Notes: generated by a model from the letters alone, not told the origin. DNA of 64,000 bases from Chloroflexus aurantiacus J-10-fl (GCF_000018865.1 NC_010175.1:1054001-1118000), one strand, 5' to 3'. Numbered from the stretch's first letter, positions 36,122-49,274 are shown. Numbers and translations: made by a program.

Positions 36122-38605
36122 TCAGGATGCCGGGGTGAGCACATCACTCCGCTGCGCCACAGTGAGCGTATCTGTGGTCGTCGCCGGCGGCAGAAGGGCG
36201 ATGCTCAATACCTCATCAAGGGTGTCTACCGGAATGAAGGTCATTTCGGCGCTAACCGCCGGCGGCAGGTCGTCGAGATCGATCAGATTCCGCCTGGGCA
36301 GGATCACAGTGCGGATACCGGCCCGGTGAGCGCCGAGTGCCTTCTCTTTGATGCCGCCAATCGGCAACACCCGCCCACGCAGTGAGATTTCGCCGGTCAT
36401 GGCAATATCGTCACGCACCAGCCGACCGGTTGCCGCCGACGCCAGGGCGGTTGCCATCGTAATACCGGCTGAGGGGCCATCTTTGGGCACCGCACCAGCC
36501 GGCACGTGAATGTGAATGGCGTGGGTCTCGAAGAAATCCGGCTCGATGCCCAGCGAACGGGCGCGCGAACGGACGTAGGTCAGCGCCGCTTCGGCACTCT
36601 CGCGCATGACCTCACCCAGTTGGCCGGTGATTGTAAGTTCTTTCTTCCCTTCAACCGCACTGGCCTCCACAAAGATAATATCGCCGCCGACCGGTGTCCA
36701 TACCAGGCCAATCGCCACACCGGGCTGATCGATCCGTTCGCGGGTTTCATTGGTGAAGCGTGGCCGCCCCAGCGCGGCGCGCACAAACGCAGCATCGACC
36801 ACAAACGGCGTATTGGCCGGATCGATCTCGCCTTCGCTCAGGCGACGGGCCACCTTGCGCAGCACCGCACCAATCGAACGCTCCAGATTCCGGACACCGG
36901 CTTCGCGTGTGTACTCATTAATGATGCAGCGAATGGCGTCTTCGGTGACGACAGCCTCTTCCGGGCGCAAGCCGTTGGCCCGCAACTGGCGCGGCACCAG
37001 ATGAATCTGGGCAATCTGCACCTTCTCGTCTTCGATATACCCCGATAGCTCAATCACCTCCATCCGGTCACGTAACGCCGGCGGTACCGTATCCCACGTG
37101 TTGGCCGTTGCCAGGAAGAGGACACGTGAGAGATCGAACGGCAGATTGAGATAGTGATCGGTGAAGGTGTGATTTTGTTCGGGATCAAGCACCTCAAGCA
37201 GTGCGGCTGCCGGATCACCGCGATAATCGATCCCCAGCTTATCGATTTCATCCAGCAAGATCACCGGGTCGGCAGTACCGGCACGGCGCAGCTCCTGGAT
37301 GATCCGCCCCGGCTGCGAACCAATGTACGTTCGGCGGAAACCACGCAGCTCGGCCTCATCACGTACACCACCGAGGCTCATACGGACGAAGCTCCGGCCA
37401 AGCGCACGGGCAATACTCTGCCCCAGACTGGTCTTGCCCACGCCGGGTGGCCCAACAAAGGCGAGAATTGGCTCGCGATTGGCACGCAGGTTCTCTTCAC
37501 CCAACGCTGCCCGACGTTGCTTCACTGCCAGATATTCCAGAATCCGCTCTTTGACCTTCTGGAGGCCGTGATGATCTTCATCAAGCACCTGGCGGGCAAA
37601 GGCAATATCAATTGGCTGGCCGGTATACTTATTCCACGGCAGCTCAGCCAGCCACTCCAGGTAGGTACGTACCATCTGATATTCCGGTGAGCTGGCATTG
37701 ATCCGGGCCAGACGACTCAGCTCACGGTCGGCCTCTTTACGGGCAACTTCAGGCAGATCGGCAGCGGCCAGCTTCTGCCGGAGATCGTCAAGTTCCGCGG
37801 CTTCACTCGTATCTTCGCCAAGCTCTTTCTGAATAGCGCGCAATTGCTGGCGCAGGTAGAATTCGCGTTGCTGCCGGGCCGCACTCTCCTGCACCTCTTG
37901 CCGCAGTTTGGCCTGAACTTCGAGTAGGGCGAACTGTTTGCGGTAAAACATCAGCACCTTGCGCAACCGCTCGCTTACGTCGAAGGTTTCGAGCAATTCC
38001 TGGCGCTCGGCGAAGGTGTAATCGGGCGAATAGCCGGTGTTGTCGGCCAGATGACCGGGATCGTCGATGGAGCGGACAAAATTGCGAATCTCTTGCGTCA
38101 CGCCGGGGCGCAATTCGAGCACCGCGTCAATCGCGGCGTGAACCTCGACCATTAACTGCTCAAGCTCCGGAGTGCGCTCGAAGACATCGGGTCGGCGGGT
38201 AAAGCGAAAACGCAGATACGGCGTGGTTTGGACGGCTTCACCCAGCACAGCACGCACCAGCCCCCGCACGACCACCCCGCTGGCACCATTCGGCAAGGTA
38301 CCGAGCTGCTCGATCCGGGCCACTACCCCTACATTGAAGAGCTGGTCGGTAATCGGCGCATCGGCAGGCGCATCGGGCCGCCGGGCAGCCAGCAACACCT
38401 GACGCCCCTCGCGCGCTGCGGCTTCGGCTGACGCCGACCCCAACTCATCGAGCGTCAGGCTGACCACAATATAAGGAAAAACGACCGCTCCCTCTAACGG
38501 AATGAGGGGCAGCGTCTCAACCACCTCTGGTTCGGGTGAAGGTGTCGTTGGTGATGTCTCTTCAGACTCCGCAGTCGTCTGTTCCCGCAATGTTTCATCA
38601 TTCAT
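36122..38605 (-). CDS. lon: ATP-dependent Lon protease
   Basis: About 827 residues, full-length LonA. The N-terminal substrate domain starts at [23 protein letters not shown], the AAA+ module has Walker [10 protein letters not shown] and Walker [11 protein letters not shown], and the protease domain has the Ser-Lys dyad in [11 protein letters not shown] and [14 protein letters not shown]. It degrades damaged and regulatory proteins in the cytosol. The first 30 residues are Glu/Thr/Pro-rich and unstructured. ATG at 38,605 with GGAG at about 8 nt is chosen; an in-frame start at 38,635 lies nearer the promoter. A 7-bp inverted repeat at 38,644-38,671 overlies the promoter. Confidence 0.97.
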   Translation of the reverse strand: MNDETLREQTTAESEETSPTTPSPEPEVVETLPLIPLEGAVVFPYIVVSLTLDELGSASAEAAAREGRQVLLAARRPDAPADAPITDQLFNVGVVARIEQLGTLPNGASGVVVRGLVRAVLGEAVQTTPYLRFRFTRRPDVFERTPELEQLMVEVHAAIDAVLELRPGVTQEIRNFVRSIDDPGHLADNTGYSPDYTFAERQELLETFDVSERLRKVLMFYRKQFALLEVQAKLRQEVQESAARQQREFYLRQQLRAIQKELGEDTSEAAELDDLRQKLAAADLPEVARKEADRELSRLARINASSPEYQMVRTYLEWLAELPWNKYTGQPIDIAFARQVLDEDHHGLQKVKERILEYLAVKQRRAALGEENLRANREPILAFVGPPGVGKTSLGQSIARALGRSFVRMSLGGVRDEAELRGFRRTYIGSQPGRIIQELRRAGTADPVILLDEIDKLGIDYRGDPAAALLEVLDPEQNHTFTDHYLNLPFDLSRVLFLATANTWDTVPPALRDRMEVIELSGYIEDEKVQIAQIHLVPRQLRANGLRPEEAVVTEDAIRCIINEYTREAGVRNLERSIGAVLRKVARRLSEGEIDPANTPFVVDAAFVRAALGRPRFTNETRERIDQPGVAIGLVWTPVGGDIIFVEASAVEGKKELTITGQLGEVMRESAEAALTYVRSRARSLGIEPDFFETHAIHIHVPAGAVPKDGPSAGITMATALASAATGRLVRDDIAMTGEISLRGRVLPIGGIKEKALGAHRAGIRTVILPRRNLIDLDDLPPAVSAEMTFIPVDTLDEVLSIALLPPATTTDTLTVAQRSDVLTPAS

Positions 38606-38643
38606 AGCACGTCTCCACATTGATCCGCGGAACAAGACTTCCG

Positions 38644-38671
38644 CACTATGTATATTTTGAAACTCATAGTG
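38644..38671. promoter_or_regulatory. Inverted repeat CACTATG-N14-CATAGTG over lon promoter
   Basis: 7-bp perfect arms. On the minus strand TTGACA (about 38,678-38,683) stands just upstream and a CAAAAT/TATACA region falls between the arms, so a protein bound here would block lon transcription. Confidence 0.5.
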
Positions 38672-39101
38672 GAGCGTGTCAATGATGGGACAAAAGTTCT
38701 AGTGTAATTCTAACAATTGCCGGTCTGCCGCAAGGTAGGCGACCGGTAGAGTAGGCTAGAACCTGTTTCAAAAAACATCTTATAAAGTTACCTGATTCAT
38801 CGCCGACCGATTCCATGATCGTAGCGAGCACACCCGGCATCCGCGTGACCAGCCGGGTCAACGACGTGACACGTGCCGGATCGTGAGCACGGGCGGCGTG
38901 GCAGCATGGCTGCCGCACTCCAAACGACGCACCACGCGGATGATGAGCGAGCAAGGCAATCAATTCAGCGCGTGATGGCACCGGAGATGGTTATCAGAGC
39001 GCACCAGTACAGCTTTTTATGAAATAAGTTCTAACGAGACGCGCCGATGATCGTCGATCCCTACCGGTGTAGGTCACTCCCCTTCGGCATGGACAGGCGC
39101 T
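38672..39101. repeat. Gap with partial dispersed repeat
   Basis: About 430 bp, no gene. 38,800-38,990 is a diverged copy of the long dispersed repeat of 2,750-3,060, including the GGCAGC-ATG-GCTGCC hairpin (about 38,896-38,918). Confidence 0.65.
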
Positions 39102-39899
39102 TCACACCAGCACAACGCGCACGCCGGCCATCTCTAACCGACGTAGCTCGGTTTCCGGCAGATCGGTATCGGTGATAATCGTCTCAATTGCTTCTAAAGG
39201 CAGCACCTTGATAAATCCACGCCGCTGCCACTTACTCGAATCGGCGAGCAGGATAATCCTCCGCGCAGCCCGTGCCAATGCGCGCTTGGTATGGGCAATC
39301 TCGCTGGTCGAATCGGTCACACCATACGTCGAGTCGACCGACTCGGCGGCCAAAAAGAGCTTCTCGACGACCAGATCACCCAGGCTTTGTTCAACCAGCG
39401 GGCCGAGAGTACCGAACGTGGCGTAGTTGACCGTACCTCCCAGCATCCAGACCTGTACATCGTTGAGATGACGTAACTCGATGACCACATTCAAAGCGTT
39501 GGTCACCACCGTCAGCGGCGTCCGCTGCCGCAGATGCTTCACCATCTCAACCACCGTCGTTCCGGCATCGAGCAGAATGGTATCACCGGGTTGCACAAAT
39601 TGCGCCGCCGCCGCCCCGATGCGTGCCTTTGCCTCAAGCCGAATACTGGCCCGTTGCTCGAACGCAATCAACGCACTGGTCGCCGGCAAAGCGACGGCAC
39701 CGCCGTGATCGCGCACCAGCACTCCCTCACGTTCGAGTGCAGCCAGATCGTTACGAATCGTGACCGGTGTCACACCGAAAATATCGGCCAGCTCATTGAC
39801 CCGCACTGAACCACGCTGCCGCACGAGTTCGGCAATGCGGGTTCGCCGGTCGAGCATTAGGGGGCTGCGTTCTCCAATCGTGCTCTCGTCGGGCTGCAT
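39102..39899 (-). CDS. DeoR/GlpR-family regulator, probable fructose repressor
   Basis: 265 residues. The winged helix-turn-helix RRTRIAELVRQRGSVRVNELADIFGVTPVTIRNDLAALE is followed by the sugar-phosphate-sensing DeoRC domain (DTILLDAGTTVVEMVKHLR ... VTDSTSEIAHTKRALARAARRIILLADSSKW). DeoR proteins next to fructose PTS genes commonly answer to fructose 1-phosphate. Here the fructose operon lies 2.3 kb away on the other strand, and AAACGAAA motifs occur in both promoters. ATG at 39,899 with GGAG is chosen; an ATG at 39,856 is an alternative. The frame further upstream overlaps the promoter. Confidence 0.93.
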   Translation of the reverse strand: MQPDESTIGERSPLMLDRRTRIAELVRQRGSVRVNELADIFGVTPVTIRNDLAALEREGVLVRDHGGAVALPATSALIAFEQRASIRLEAKARIGAAAAQFVQPGDTILLDAGTTVVEMVKHLRQRTPLTVVTNALNVVIELRHLNDVQVWMLGGTVNYATFGTLGPLVEQSLGDLVVEKLFLAAESVDSTYGVTDSTSEIAHTKRALARAARRIILLADSSKWQRRGFIKVLPLEAIETIITDTDLPETELRRLEMAGVRVVLV

Positions 39900-39923
39900 G
39901 CATGTATCTCCAGTTGCATAAAG

Positions 39924-39973
39924 TTTCGTTTGTTTACGTTGGTATTGTACGTTGCCGGCATGAGGCCCGTCAA
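39924..39973 (-). promoter_or_regulatory. deoR-type promoter with AAACGAAA operator
   Basis: Minus strand: TTGACG (39,968-39,973), 18-nt spacer, TACAAT (39,944-39,949), then CAAACGAAA (39,924-39,932) just after the -10, with a related AACGTAAA (39,933-39,940). The same word occurs twice in the fructose PTS promoter region. Confidence 0.65.
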
Positions 39974-40061
39974 GGGTGTTCGCCGGCGCGTGAACACACA
40001 ACCCGCTGCAGATGGGCAACAGGAAGGGCAACCATAACCTGATCACCAGCGCACGCCGCCA

Positions 40062-41519
40062 TCACCGCCTGGCCAGCCGGCGTGCGCGCAGGGTGTGTGC
40101 CGTCAGCAAGGCCAGATCACGGAAGAGACTCTCGGCCCCGGCTTCTTTCTCTTCCTGGGGAAGTGCGAGATGGGCCTCGATCCGATGCTGCATGTCGGTT
40201 AAAGCCTGCGTTGGGGCATCAGCAGCCAGATAGTGCAAGAGCATCCGATGCGCCCCTTTGCGCTCCATCACTTCCAGGCCGTCCAGAATCTGGCGGTGTG
40301 GCGTTCCCTCCCAGATCGGCAGAATCATTGCATCGCGCAACCAGCGCTCGGCATTGTACTCGGCGAGCGTCCCAATCCCGCCGTGAACCTCCATCCCCCA
40401 CTTTGCCGTCTGCACCGCAAACTCAGCCGTCCAGTACTTGGCGAGATGCGCAAGCAAACGAAAGAGATGGTACTGTTCTGGATAGGGTGGTGTCACATGC
40501 CAGACTTGTTCGAGCAGGCAAACCGCTTCCCAGGCCAGCGCAAAGGCAGCTTCCAGTTCGACAATGCGTTCCTCAATCTGACGTTTGAGCAAGGGGTGGG
40601 CAGCTATCGGCTTACCGAAAGCCCGACGCTGGTGCGCAAAACTCACTGCTTCGGCCAGCGCACGCTGGGCCAGCGCGACACTACCCACACTGTTTGCCAC
40701 CCGCGAGAGGTTCAGGGTCTCCAGAATGAGGTAGATACCCCATTCCGCCCGCCCCAACAAATAGGCTTCGCTGCGACGCAATTCTACTTCACCGGTGGGT
40801 ACCGCGCGCGTACCGATCTTGTCTTTCAGGCGGCGAATGGTGTAGTTGAGACTGCCATCGGCGCGGTAGCGGGGGACGAGAAACAGGCCCAGACCACGAA
40901 TATCTGCCGGGCCGGTGGCGAAGCGGGCAGCAACTACTGCCAGTTCGGCACCGACATTACTGGCAAAATACTTATCACCACTCAGATACCAGCGGCCATC
41001 CTCAGCAACCGCGATGGTCGCTACGGTCGTCCCCAGATCAGAGCCGCCACCGATCTCGGTCATCCAGGTTGCCCCCTGCCAGACCGTTGCGTCCTGGCGC
41101 AGCAGCAACGGCAAAAACTGGGCTTTCACTGCTTCCGTCCCATACTTAGCCAGCGGCACCGCGGTTGAAAGTGACACGGTATACGGGCAGTAGAGACCGG
41201 CATCGTAGAAAGCGGTAAGATAGCCCAACAGGTAGTGCGGCACGAGTGAGGTTTCGGTAAAGACCCGCCAGATCACACCGCTTTGGTAGCCCTGCCGCAC
41301 CATACGCCAGTATTCAGCGGGGTAGAGAATCTCATCAACCCGTTGCCCCTGGCGATCAAACATTCGCAGCCAGGGTGTCCCGGCCCGATCAATTGCCGCC
41401 GAGACCGGCTTCCCCTCGTGTTCCCACCATGCCTGATACGCTTCCAGATAGTCTGGTTGAGCGAGATCGGCCAACTGGTGGCGCAAAAACGCCAGCGGCG
41501 AAAAGATATGCTGTTCCAT
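40062..41519 (-). CDS. Acyl-CoA dehydrogenase family protein (AidB-like)
   Basis: 485 residues with the three-part ACAD fold: middle-domain MTEIGGGSDLGTTVA and GDKYFASNVG, FAD-binding C-terminal part SRVANSVGSVALAQRALAEAVSFAHQRRAFGKP, and WGMEVHGGIGTLAEYNAERWLRDAMILPIWEGT. The long N-terminal segment and the GTL...E...R...WEGT pattern resemble the AidB/isovaleryl-CoA-like branch more than short-chain enzymes. Substrate is not evident. ATG at 41,519 is preceded by AGAGG at 8 nt. The frame stays open to 41,933 only because a tandem repeat (AKPAVG-type) continues it; that part is not protein. Confidence 0.92.
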   Translation of the reverse strand: MEQHIFSPLAFLRHQLADLAQPDYLEAYQAWWEHEGKPVSAAIDRAGTPWLRMFDRQGQRVDEILYPAEYWRMVRQGYQSGVIWRVFTETSLVPHYLLGYLTAFYDAGLYCPYTVSLSTAVPLAKYGTEAVKAQFLPLLLRQDATVWQGATWMTEIGGGSDLGTTVATIAVAEDGRWYLSGDKYFASNVGAELAVVAARFATGPADIRGLGLFLVPRYRADGSLNYTIRRLKDKIGTRAVPTGEVELRRSEAYLLGRAEWGIYLILETLNLSRVANSVGSVALAQRALAEAVSFAHQRRAFGKPIAAHPLLKRQIEERIVELEAAFALAWEAVCLLEQVWHVTPPYPEQYHLFRLLAHLAKYWTAEFAVQTAKWGMEVHGGIGTLAEYNAERWLRDAMILPIWEGTPHRQILDGLEVMERKGAHRMLLHYLAADAPTQALTDMQHRIEAHLALPQEEKEAGAESLFRDLALLTAHTLRARRLARR

Positions 41520-42158
41520 AGTCATCACCTCTGCTGGGATTATAGCAAATCTGGCAGTGCGATGGGTGATGCACCACAGAGACACCGAGGGCACAGAGTG
41601 ATGATGTGATTGTCTGCGCTCTATGTCATACCAAATCTGATAAAATATAATGTACAGCACGCGATCCAACACAAACCCTTTCGCCACCTCCGCTTTCTCC
41701 ATCGCGACGACATCATCAATCATCCATCGCGATGTAGGGGCGGGTTTAGCACCCAGGGCGGGTTTAGCACCCACGGCGGGTTTAGCACCCAGGGCGGGTT
41801 TAGCACCCACGGCGGGTTTAGCACCCAGGGCGGGTTTAGCACCCACGGCGGGTTTAGCACCCAGGGCGGGTTTAGCACCCACGGCGGGTTTAGCACCCGC
41901 CCCTACCACGACACACCAAACGTCACGGGTCATATCACATCTGGTGTCGTAGCGACGACATCATCAATCATCCATCGCGAAGGCAATCTGATCGGGTACC
42001 GGCAACGTCCGTAGGGGCGGGTTTCAGGCGGGAACATCAATATTCGGCGCGTCCATCGCTCTCGCCTGACCCGGCAGTGCTACCAGGACATGCCGCCCGA
42101 CGAACGACCAACAAAGAAATCAAACGAAAACCAAATTACAGCAAAAACAAAAACATAT
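41520..42158. repeat. Intergenic region with 18-bp tandem repeat
   Basis: About 640 bp between the divergent acyl-CoA dehydrogenase and fructose genes. It holds a CACCACAGAGACACCGAG copy (about 41,570), the 18-bp array (41,738-41,899) with flanking 29-bp direct repeats (41,704-41,732 and 41,952-41,980), a second GTAGGGGCGGGTTT word at about 42,011, and finally an AT-rich promoter area. No gene. Confidence 0.75.
41738..41899. repeat. Nine 18-bp tandem repeats (GGGCGGGTTTAGCACCCA)
   Basis: Two forms, starting GGGC and CGGC, alternate for most of the array. Each unit can fold GGGT...ACCC. The array begins with GTAGGGGCG and ends CGCCCCTAC, the arms of the dispersed palindromes, so it looks like a palindrome whose middle has expanded. 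Confidence 0.9.
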
Positions 42159-42187
42159 ATTGACAAAACGAAAATATGTGATATGAT
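42121..42187 (+). promoter_or_regulatory. Fructose operon promoter with AAACGAAA operators
   Basis: TTGACA (42,160-42,165), 16-nt spacer, TATGAT (42,182-42,187) in an AT-rich stretch. CAAACGAAA at 42,121-42,129 and AAACGAAA at 42,166-42,173 (inside the promoter spacer) match the word in the deoR promoter, placing a repressor over RNA polymerase. Confidence 0.7.
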
Positions 42188-42358
42188 GGTGCCATCGAAC
42201 AACAACATCTAACTCGTCATCAACCCGATAGTCTGGTGAAATCGGCAACGGCACCCGCACCCTCTGCCCTCCTTGCGCGACAGGTTGTCGATTTACCGCA
42301 ACGAAGCGAAGAACAGGTTCGGGCAGCCAGGCAGGCTGCTGCACAGGGGAGTGCTCTT

Positions 42359-44817
<2,459 letters not shown>

Positions 44818-44821
<4 letters not shown>

Positions 44822-45786
44822 ACATCGCTACCATAACCCTCAATCCGGCCATTGATCAGACGGTCTTCGTCGATCATTTTCAATTGAACACCGTGAACCG
44901 GGCACGCGCTATGCAACGCGATGCCGGCGGCAAAGGGGTGAATGTCGCATCCTTCCTGGCCGATTATGGCCTTTCGGTCACCGCCACCGGCTTACTCGGT
45001 GCCGAAAATCCCCATATCTTTGAGCGCCATTTTGCGGCCAAAGGCATCACCGACCGGTTTGTCCGGGTGCCGGGTGCCACCCGGATCGGGGTAAAAATCG
45101 TTGATGAAGCGAACCAGCAGACGACCGATATTAATCTCCCTGGTTTGCCGCCACCACCCGCTGCCTTGAACACCCTGATCGACGTGATCGATGAGCTGGC
45201 CGTTAATCACGAATGGTTTGTGCTGGCCGGCAAGTTACCGCCCGGCGTACCGATTGAATTCATTCCCAACCTGGTTGCCCGTCTCCGCAGTTTTAACTGC
45301 AACGTTGCCCTTGATGTCAGCGGGCCGGCCCTGATTGCCGGTCTGCAAGCCCAACCTTCACTGGTGAAACCCAACCTTGATGAGCTACGCCAGATCGATC
45401 TGCTCGATGGTGAAGGGTTGGAAGCAGTGGGCAATGCGGCGCGTCGGATCAATCAGATGGGAGTAGGGCTGGCAATTGTATCTATGGGTGCGCAGGGTGC
45501 AATCTTTAGCGATGGAACGCAATTACTGCACGCCATCCCGCCATCGGTCACCGTGCGGAGTACAGTCGGTGCCGGGGATGCAATGGTCGCCGGCACCATT
45601 GCCGGCCTCGTTGAAGGACTATCGCTAACCGAGATCGCTCGTCGCGCAACAGCCTTTTCACTGGCAGCGCTCGGTTCAATTGGGGCACACCTGCCGCCAC
45701 GCGCTGAACTGATCGCGCTGGCAGCAAAAGTTACCGTTACCGTGGTTGATCCGGCTGTCACGACCGTGACGCCTGTTGATCAATAG
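44818..45786 (+). CDS. fruK: 1-phosphofructokinase
   Basis: 322-residue PfkB-family kinase that turns fructose 1-phosphate into fructose 1,6-bisphosphate. [18 protein letters not shown] and [18 protein letters not shown] are the N-terminal sugar-binding signature, and [22 protein letters not shown] is the anion-hole motif with the catalytic Asp. ATG overlaps the stop of the PTS fusion, 29 bp separate it from fruA. Confidence 0.97.
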
Positions 45787-45815
45787 AAGTTGTAAGGAGC
45801 AAAGGGAGGAGAACC

Positions 45816-47258
45816 ATGGCGGTCATTGTCGCAATTACGTCATGTCCCACCGGTATCGCGCATACCTTTATGGCAGCGGAGGGGCTACAACGGGGAGCAG
45901 AGAGTCTCGGCCACACGATCAAGGTCGAGACACAGGGGTCGGTTGGCGCCGAAAACACGCTGACGGCGGCTGATATTGCCGCTGCCGAGGTGGTGATCAT
46001 TGCCGCCGACACCAAAGTCGATCTGAGTCGGTTTGCCGGCAAGCGGATTTACGAAACCAGCACGAAAGCGGCAATTCACGACGGGGCAGGCGTGGTGAAG
46101 GCAGCACTTGCCCAGGCCACCACCAAAGCAGTATCGGCGGGGGCACGATCCGATCTGGTTGATCAGGTCGCAGCGGCAAAGGCGGCCCGCGCATCAGGCG
46201 TAGCCGGCCCGTACAAGCATCTGATGACCGGCGTCAGCTATATGCTCCCCTTCGTGGTAGCCGGTGGTCTGCTCATTGCCCTGGCATTTGCCTTCGGCGG
46301 TATCTACGTCTACGAAGATGCAAACCGTGGCACGCTGGGCTGGGCATTGTTCCAGATCGGTGCCCCATCGGCCTTCGCGCTGATGGTACCCATCCTCGCC
46401 GGCTTCATCGCCTTCTCTATCGCAGATCGGCCCGGTCTGGCCCCCGGTATGATCGGTGGCATGCTGGCCTCTTCCACCGGTTCCGGCTTCCTCGGCGGTA
46501 TCCTGGCCGGGTTCATCGCCGGTTACGCGACGCAATGGCTCAACCAGAACCTCAACCTGCCCAAGACACTGGCCGGCCTGAAGCCGGTACTGATCCTGCC
46601 GCTGCTCAGCTCGCTATTCGTCGGTCTGCTGATGGTCTACGTGATCGGCCAGCCGGTGAGTTCAGCCCTCAATGCCTTAACGGCCTGGCTGCAAAGCATG
46701 GAGCAGAGCAGTGCGCTAATCCTCGGCCTGATCCTGGGTGCGATGATGGCCTTCGATATGGGTGGCCCGGTCAACAAAGCTGCCTACACCTTCGCCACCG
46801 GACTGCTGGCCTCGCAAGTCACGACGCCGATGGCAGCCGTGATGGCCGCCGGTATGACCCCACCGCTCGGCCTGGCACTGGCGACCCTGCTGTTCAAAGA
46901 TCGCTTCTCTGACGAAGAGCGTGAGGCGGGCAAGGCCGCTGCCGTACTCGGCATCTCCTTCATCACCGAAGGTGCCATTCCCTTCGCGGCCAAAGACCCC
47001 TTCCGCGTCATTCCTTCGATTATGGTTGGGTCGGCAGTAGCCGGTGCGCTCTCGATGCTCTTCGGGGCAACGCTGGCTGTGCCACACGGTGGTATCTTCG
47101 TGCTGCCTATTCCGAATGCTGTCGGCAACCTGCCGATGTACATCGTCGCCATCCTGGCCGGTACCCTGGTAACCGCAGCGATGCTCTATGTGCTCAAGCG
47201 ACCACTGAATACCGCCGAAGCACCGACAACGGCAGCAGTGCGGGGGACGGCTGATTAG
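45816..47258 (+). CDS. fruA: Fructose PTS EIIBC permease
   Basis: 480 residues. EIIB (1-100) with phosphorylated Cys in [21 protein letters not shown] from about 130 with eight or more helices ([58 protein letters not shown]). It imports fructose as fructose 1-phosphate, which fruK then uses. AAGGAGCAAAGGAGG precedes the ATG. No duplicated EIIB' domain. Last gene of the operon; a hairpin with GGGGTGCGGAAGC arms (47,305-47,333) follows. Confidence 0.97.
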   Translation: MAVIVAITSCPTGIAHTFMAAEGLQRGAESLGHTIKVETQGSVGAENTLTAADIAAAEVVIIAADTKVDLSRFAGKRIYETSTKAAIHDGAGVVKAALAQATTKAVSAGARSDLVDQVAAAKAARASGVAGPYKHLMTGVSYMLPFVVAGGLLIALAFAFGGIYVYEDANRGTLGWALFQIGAPSAFALMVPILAGFIAFSIADRPGLAPGMIGGMLASSTGSGFLGGILAGFIAGYATQWLNQNLNLPKTLAGLKPVLILPLLSSLFVGLLMVYVIGQPVSSALNALTAWLQSMEQSSALILGLILGAMMAFDMGGPVNKAAYTFATGLLASQVTTPMAAVMAAGMTPPLGLALATLLFKDRFSDEEREAGKAAAVLGISFITEGAIPFAAKDPFRVIPSIMVGSAVAGALSMLFGATLAVPHGGIFVLPIPNAVGNLPMYIVAILAGTLVTAAMLYVLKRPLNTAEAPTTAAVRGTAD

Positions 47259-47304
47259 TCATCGCAACCAGCGTTACACACGCAACTCAATCGTTGCAGC
47301 AACC

Positions 47305-47333
47305 GGGGTGCGGAAGCCAGGCTTCCGCACCCC
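47305..47333. repeat. Hairpin GGGGTGCGGAAGC after fruA
   Basis: 13-bp perfect arms, short loop, between the convergent fruA and histidine kinase genes. It belongs to the same dispersed hairpin type (GTGCGG...CCGCAC), without T-run; it may still limit read-through. Confidence 0.7.
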
Positions 47334-47406
47334 AAGTGTGACTACTGAATTCATCCTCAATAGATTACCCATCACACCGGAGCGCATCTGTGTCAGCGAC
47401 ACATCC

Positions 47407-49206
47407 TTAGCCATCCTCTTGTGAAACTTCACATGGTGCAGATGGCACACCTGTGATCGGCAAACGCACACTAAAGGTCGAACCACGGCCCGGTTCACTC
47501 GTGACCAGGATCGCGCCTCCCATCACCTGACACAAGCGCTGACAGATAGCCAGTCCCAGCCCGGTGCCACCGTAGCGTCTGGTTGGACCATTATCTACCT
47601 GCACAAATGGCTTGAACAGGTGCTGAAGCTGATCGGCAGCAATACCGATCCCCGTATCGCTCACATCAATCTGAATCTCAGCAGTGGTTGAACGGTAGCA
47701 GTGAACACGAATCTCACCCTGCCCGGTAAACTTACAGGCATTGCCAACCAGGTTCAACAACACCTGACGTAAACGTACCGGATCGGCCAACACCGGTGGC
47801 AGGTCTGGTTCCACAGTAACGGTGATAGTATTTTGCCCCTGCTTCGCCAGTCCCTGCAACGTCATCACAACCTCATTGATCAGCGTAGACATGTGAACTG
47901 GCTCTGGGTGAATCGTCACGGCATTCGCTTCCAGGCGCGCGTAATCAAGAATATCGTTAATCAGCGTCAACAAATGCCGTCCAGCCGTAATGATCCGGTC
48001 AAGGTCGGATGTCAGTGAATGCAGATCCCGATTCAACAAATCCTCGCGTAGAAACTCACTGTAGCCCAAAATAGCCGTCAGTGGTGTCCGCAATTCGTGA
48101 CTCATCATTGATAGGAAGGCACTTTTCGCTTGACTGGCCGCTTCAGCCGCCTCCTTCGCTTCTTGCAAAGCCTGTGCTGCCTGCTTGAAGAGGGTAATGT
48201 CGCGCAGCACAAAGATCCGCCCCGCCGGACTGCCATCGCGATCGCGCAACGTGGTACAACGTAAATCGTAGGTCGTCGTCCCCGTTTCACCGGTCTGTTG
48301 CACCTCAAACTGGCCTTCGTACCGATCACGGACCTGCTCAATCAGCCAGGGCGGTGCAACACGTGCCAACGACTTACCAAGAACATCTGTCGTTGCCGAC
48401 AAAATCGCCTGTGCTGCCGGATTCAGGTCAATGATCCGATCATGCATATCAAGCACGATAATCGCATCAGGCATCTGATCAACGATTCGCTCACGCGCCG
48501 CCGGCAAGAGGTCAAGTGCGCGGTAGCGCTGCATCGCAACGGTGAAAGCCAGCCCACCGAGCGCGAAAGCGACCGGCGTTGGGTCAACAAAGGGGATCGG
48601 ACTGAGTCCGGTTACGAAGAGCATACTCGCTGCCCAAGGGAGGAGTGCTCCAACCACCAGACTGATCGCCTGGGCGCGGTAGAGTGATTGACTGCGGATC
48701 GCCTGATTGATCATCAACACCGTACCGGCAAACACCATCGCATAGGCGCTCAGAACACTGGCGTACCACAGCGGCCCATGCGGCCCGGTCAGCACCCAAA
48801 GGCCACCGGCAGTATAGGTCAATTCCACCCGCGGCCACATCAACCGATGCCAGCCATTTGTCCAGGCACCGATCAAAAATCCGCTTTGGAGCAGGATCAA
48901 ACTGTACAGCACACTACGCGGCAACAGATGAGCGCGATCTGTGTAACACAGTGCAAACAATAGCCACAATAATGGCACGCTCACCACACTGATGTATTGA
49001 ATATTGCTCAGCAGCACCTTACCGGCAATAGTCGCATTCGACAATTCCAGGGCATGACACATCGACCACCAGATCGTGCTAAACATCAGGCCAAGAAAGA
49101 CCTTTGCCACCGGTAGTCGCCGATATGGCCAGGCCAGACGCATTGCCCCTAACGCCAGGAGCACCGCAGCAAGTGGCAAGAGGATGTAGGGTGTGAAATA
49201 CCACAT
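47407..49206 (-). CDS. 7TM-type sensor histidine kinase with PAS domain
   Basis: About 599 residues. Seven hydrophobic segments in the first 230 residues (histidine kinase N-terminal 7TM region), a PAS domain (RIVDQMPDAIIVLDMHDRIIDLNPAAQAIL), a short coiled coil, the HisKA H-box FLSMMSHELRTPLTAILGYSEFL, and HATPase motifs GNACKFT, DTGIGI and RRYGGTGLGLAICQRL. Phosphoryl transfer from this His would go to a regulator not encoded nearby, so it is an orphan kinase. ATG at 49,206 is used; a GTG two codons earlier is possible. The input is unknown; the 7TM class often senses small membrane-near ligands. Confidence 0.94.
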   Translation of the reverse strand: MWYFTPYILLPLAAVLLALGAMRLAWPYRRLPVAKVFLGLMFSTIWWSMCHALELSNATIAGKVLLSNIQYISVVSVPLLWLLFALCYTDRAHLLPRSVLYSLILLQSGFLIGAWTNGWHRLMWPRVELTYTAGGLWVLTGPHGPLWYASVLSAYAMVFAGTVLMINQAIRSQSLYRAQAISLVVGALLPWAASMLFVTGLSPIPFVDPTPVAFALGGLAFTVAMQRYRALDLLPAARERIVDQMPDAIIVLDMHDRIIDLNPAAQAILSATTDVLGKSLARVAPPWLIEQVRDRYEGQFEVQQTGETGTTTYDLRCTTLRDRDGSPAGRIFVLRDITLFKQAAQALQEAKEAAEAASQAKSAFLSMMSHELRTPLTAILGYSEFLREDLLNRDLHSLTSDLDRIITAGRHLLTLINDILDYARLEANAVTIHPEPVHMSTLINEVVMTLQGLAKQGQNTITVTVEPDLPPVLADPVRLRQVLLNLVGNACKFTGQGEIRVHCYRSTTAEIQIDVSDTGIGIAADQLQHLFKPFVQVDNGPTRRYGGTGLGLAICQRLCQVMGGAILVTSEPGRGSTFSVRLPITGVPSAPCEVSQEDG

Positions 49207-49274
49207 AAGCACAGGTGTTATCGCTGCGATTATTCGCGATCATAAACGCAATATACAGCATAGCATACCATGAC

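Noticed and set aside
41738-41899. CRISPR or attachment site
   Set aside because: 18-bp contiguous units, no spacers, no integrase.
41520-41933. N-terminal extension of the acyl-CoA dehydrogenase with AKPAVGAKPALG repeats
   Set aside because: It is the 18-bp array translated; a good Shine-Dalgarno and the family start fall at 41,519.
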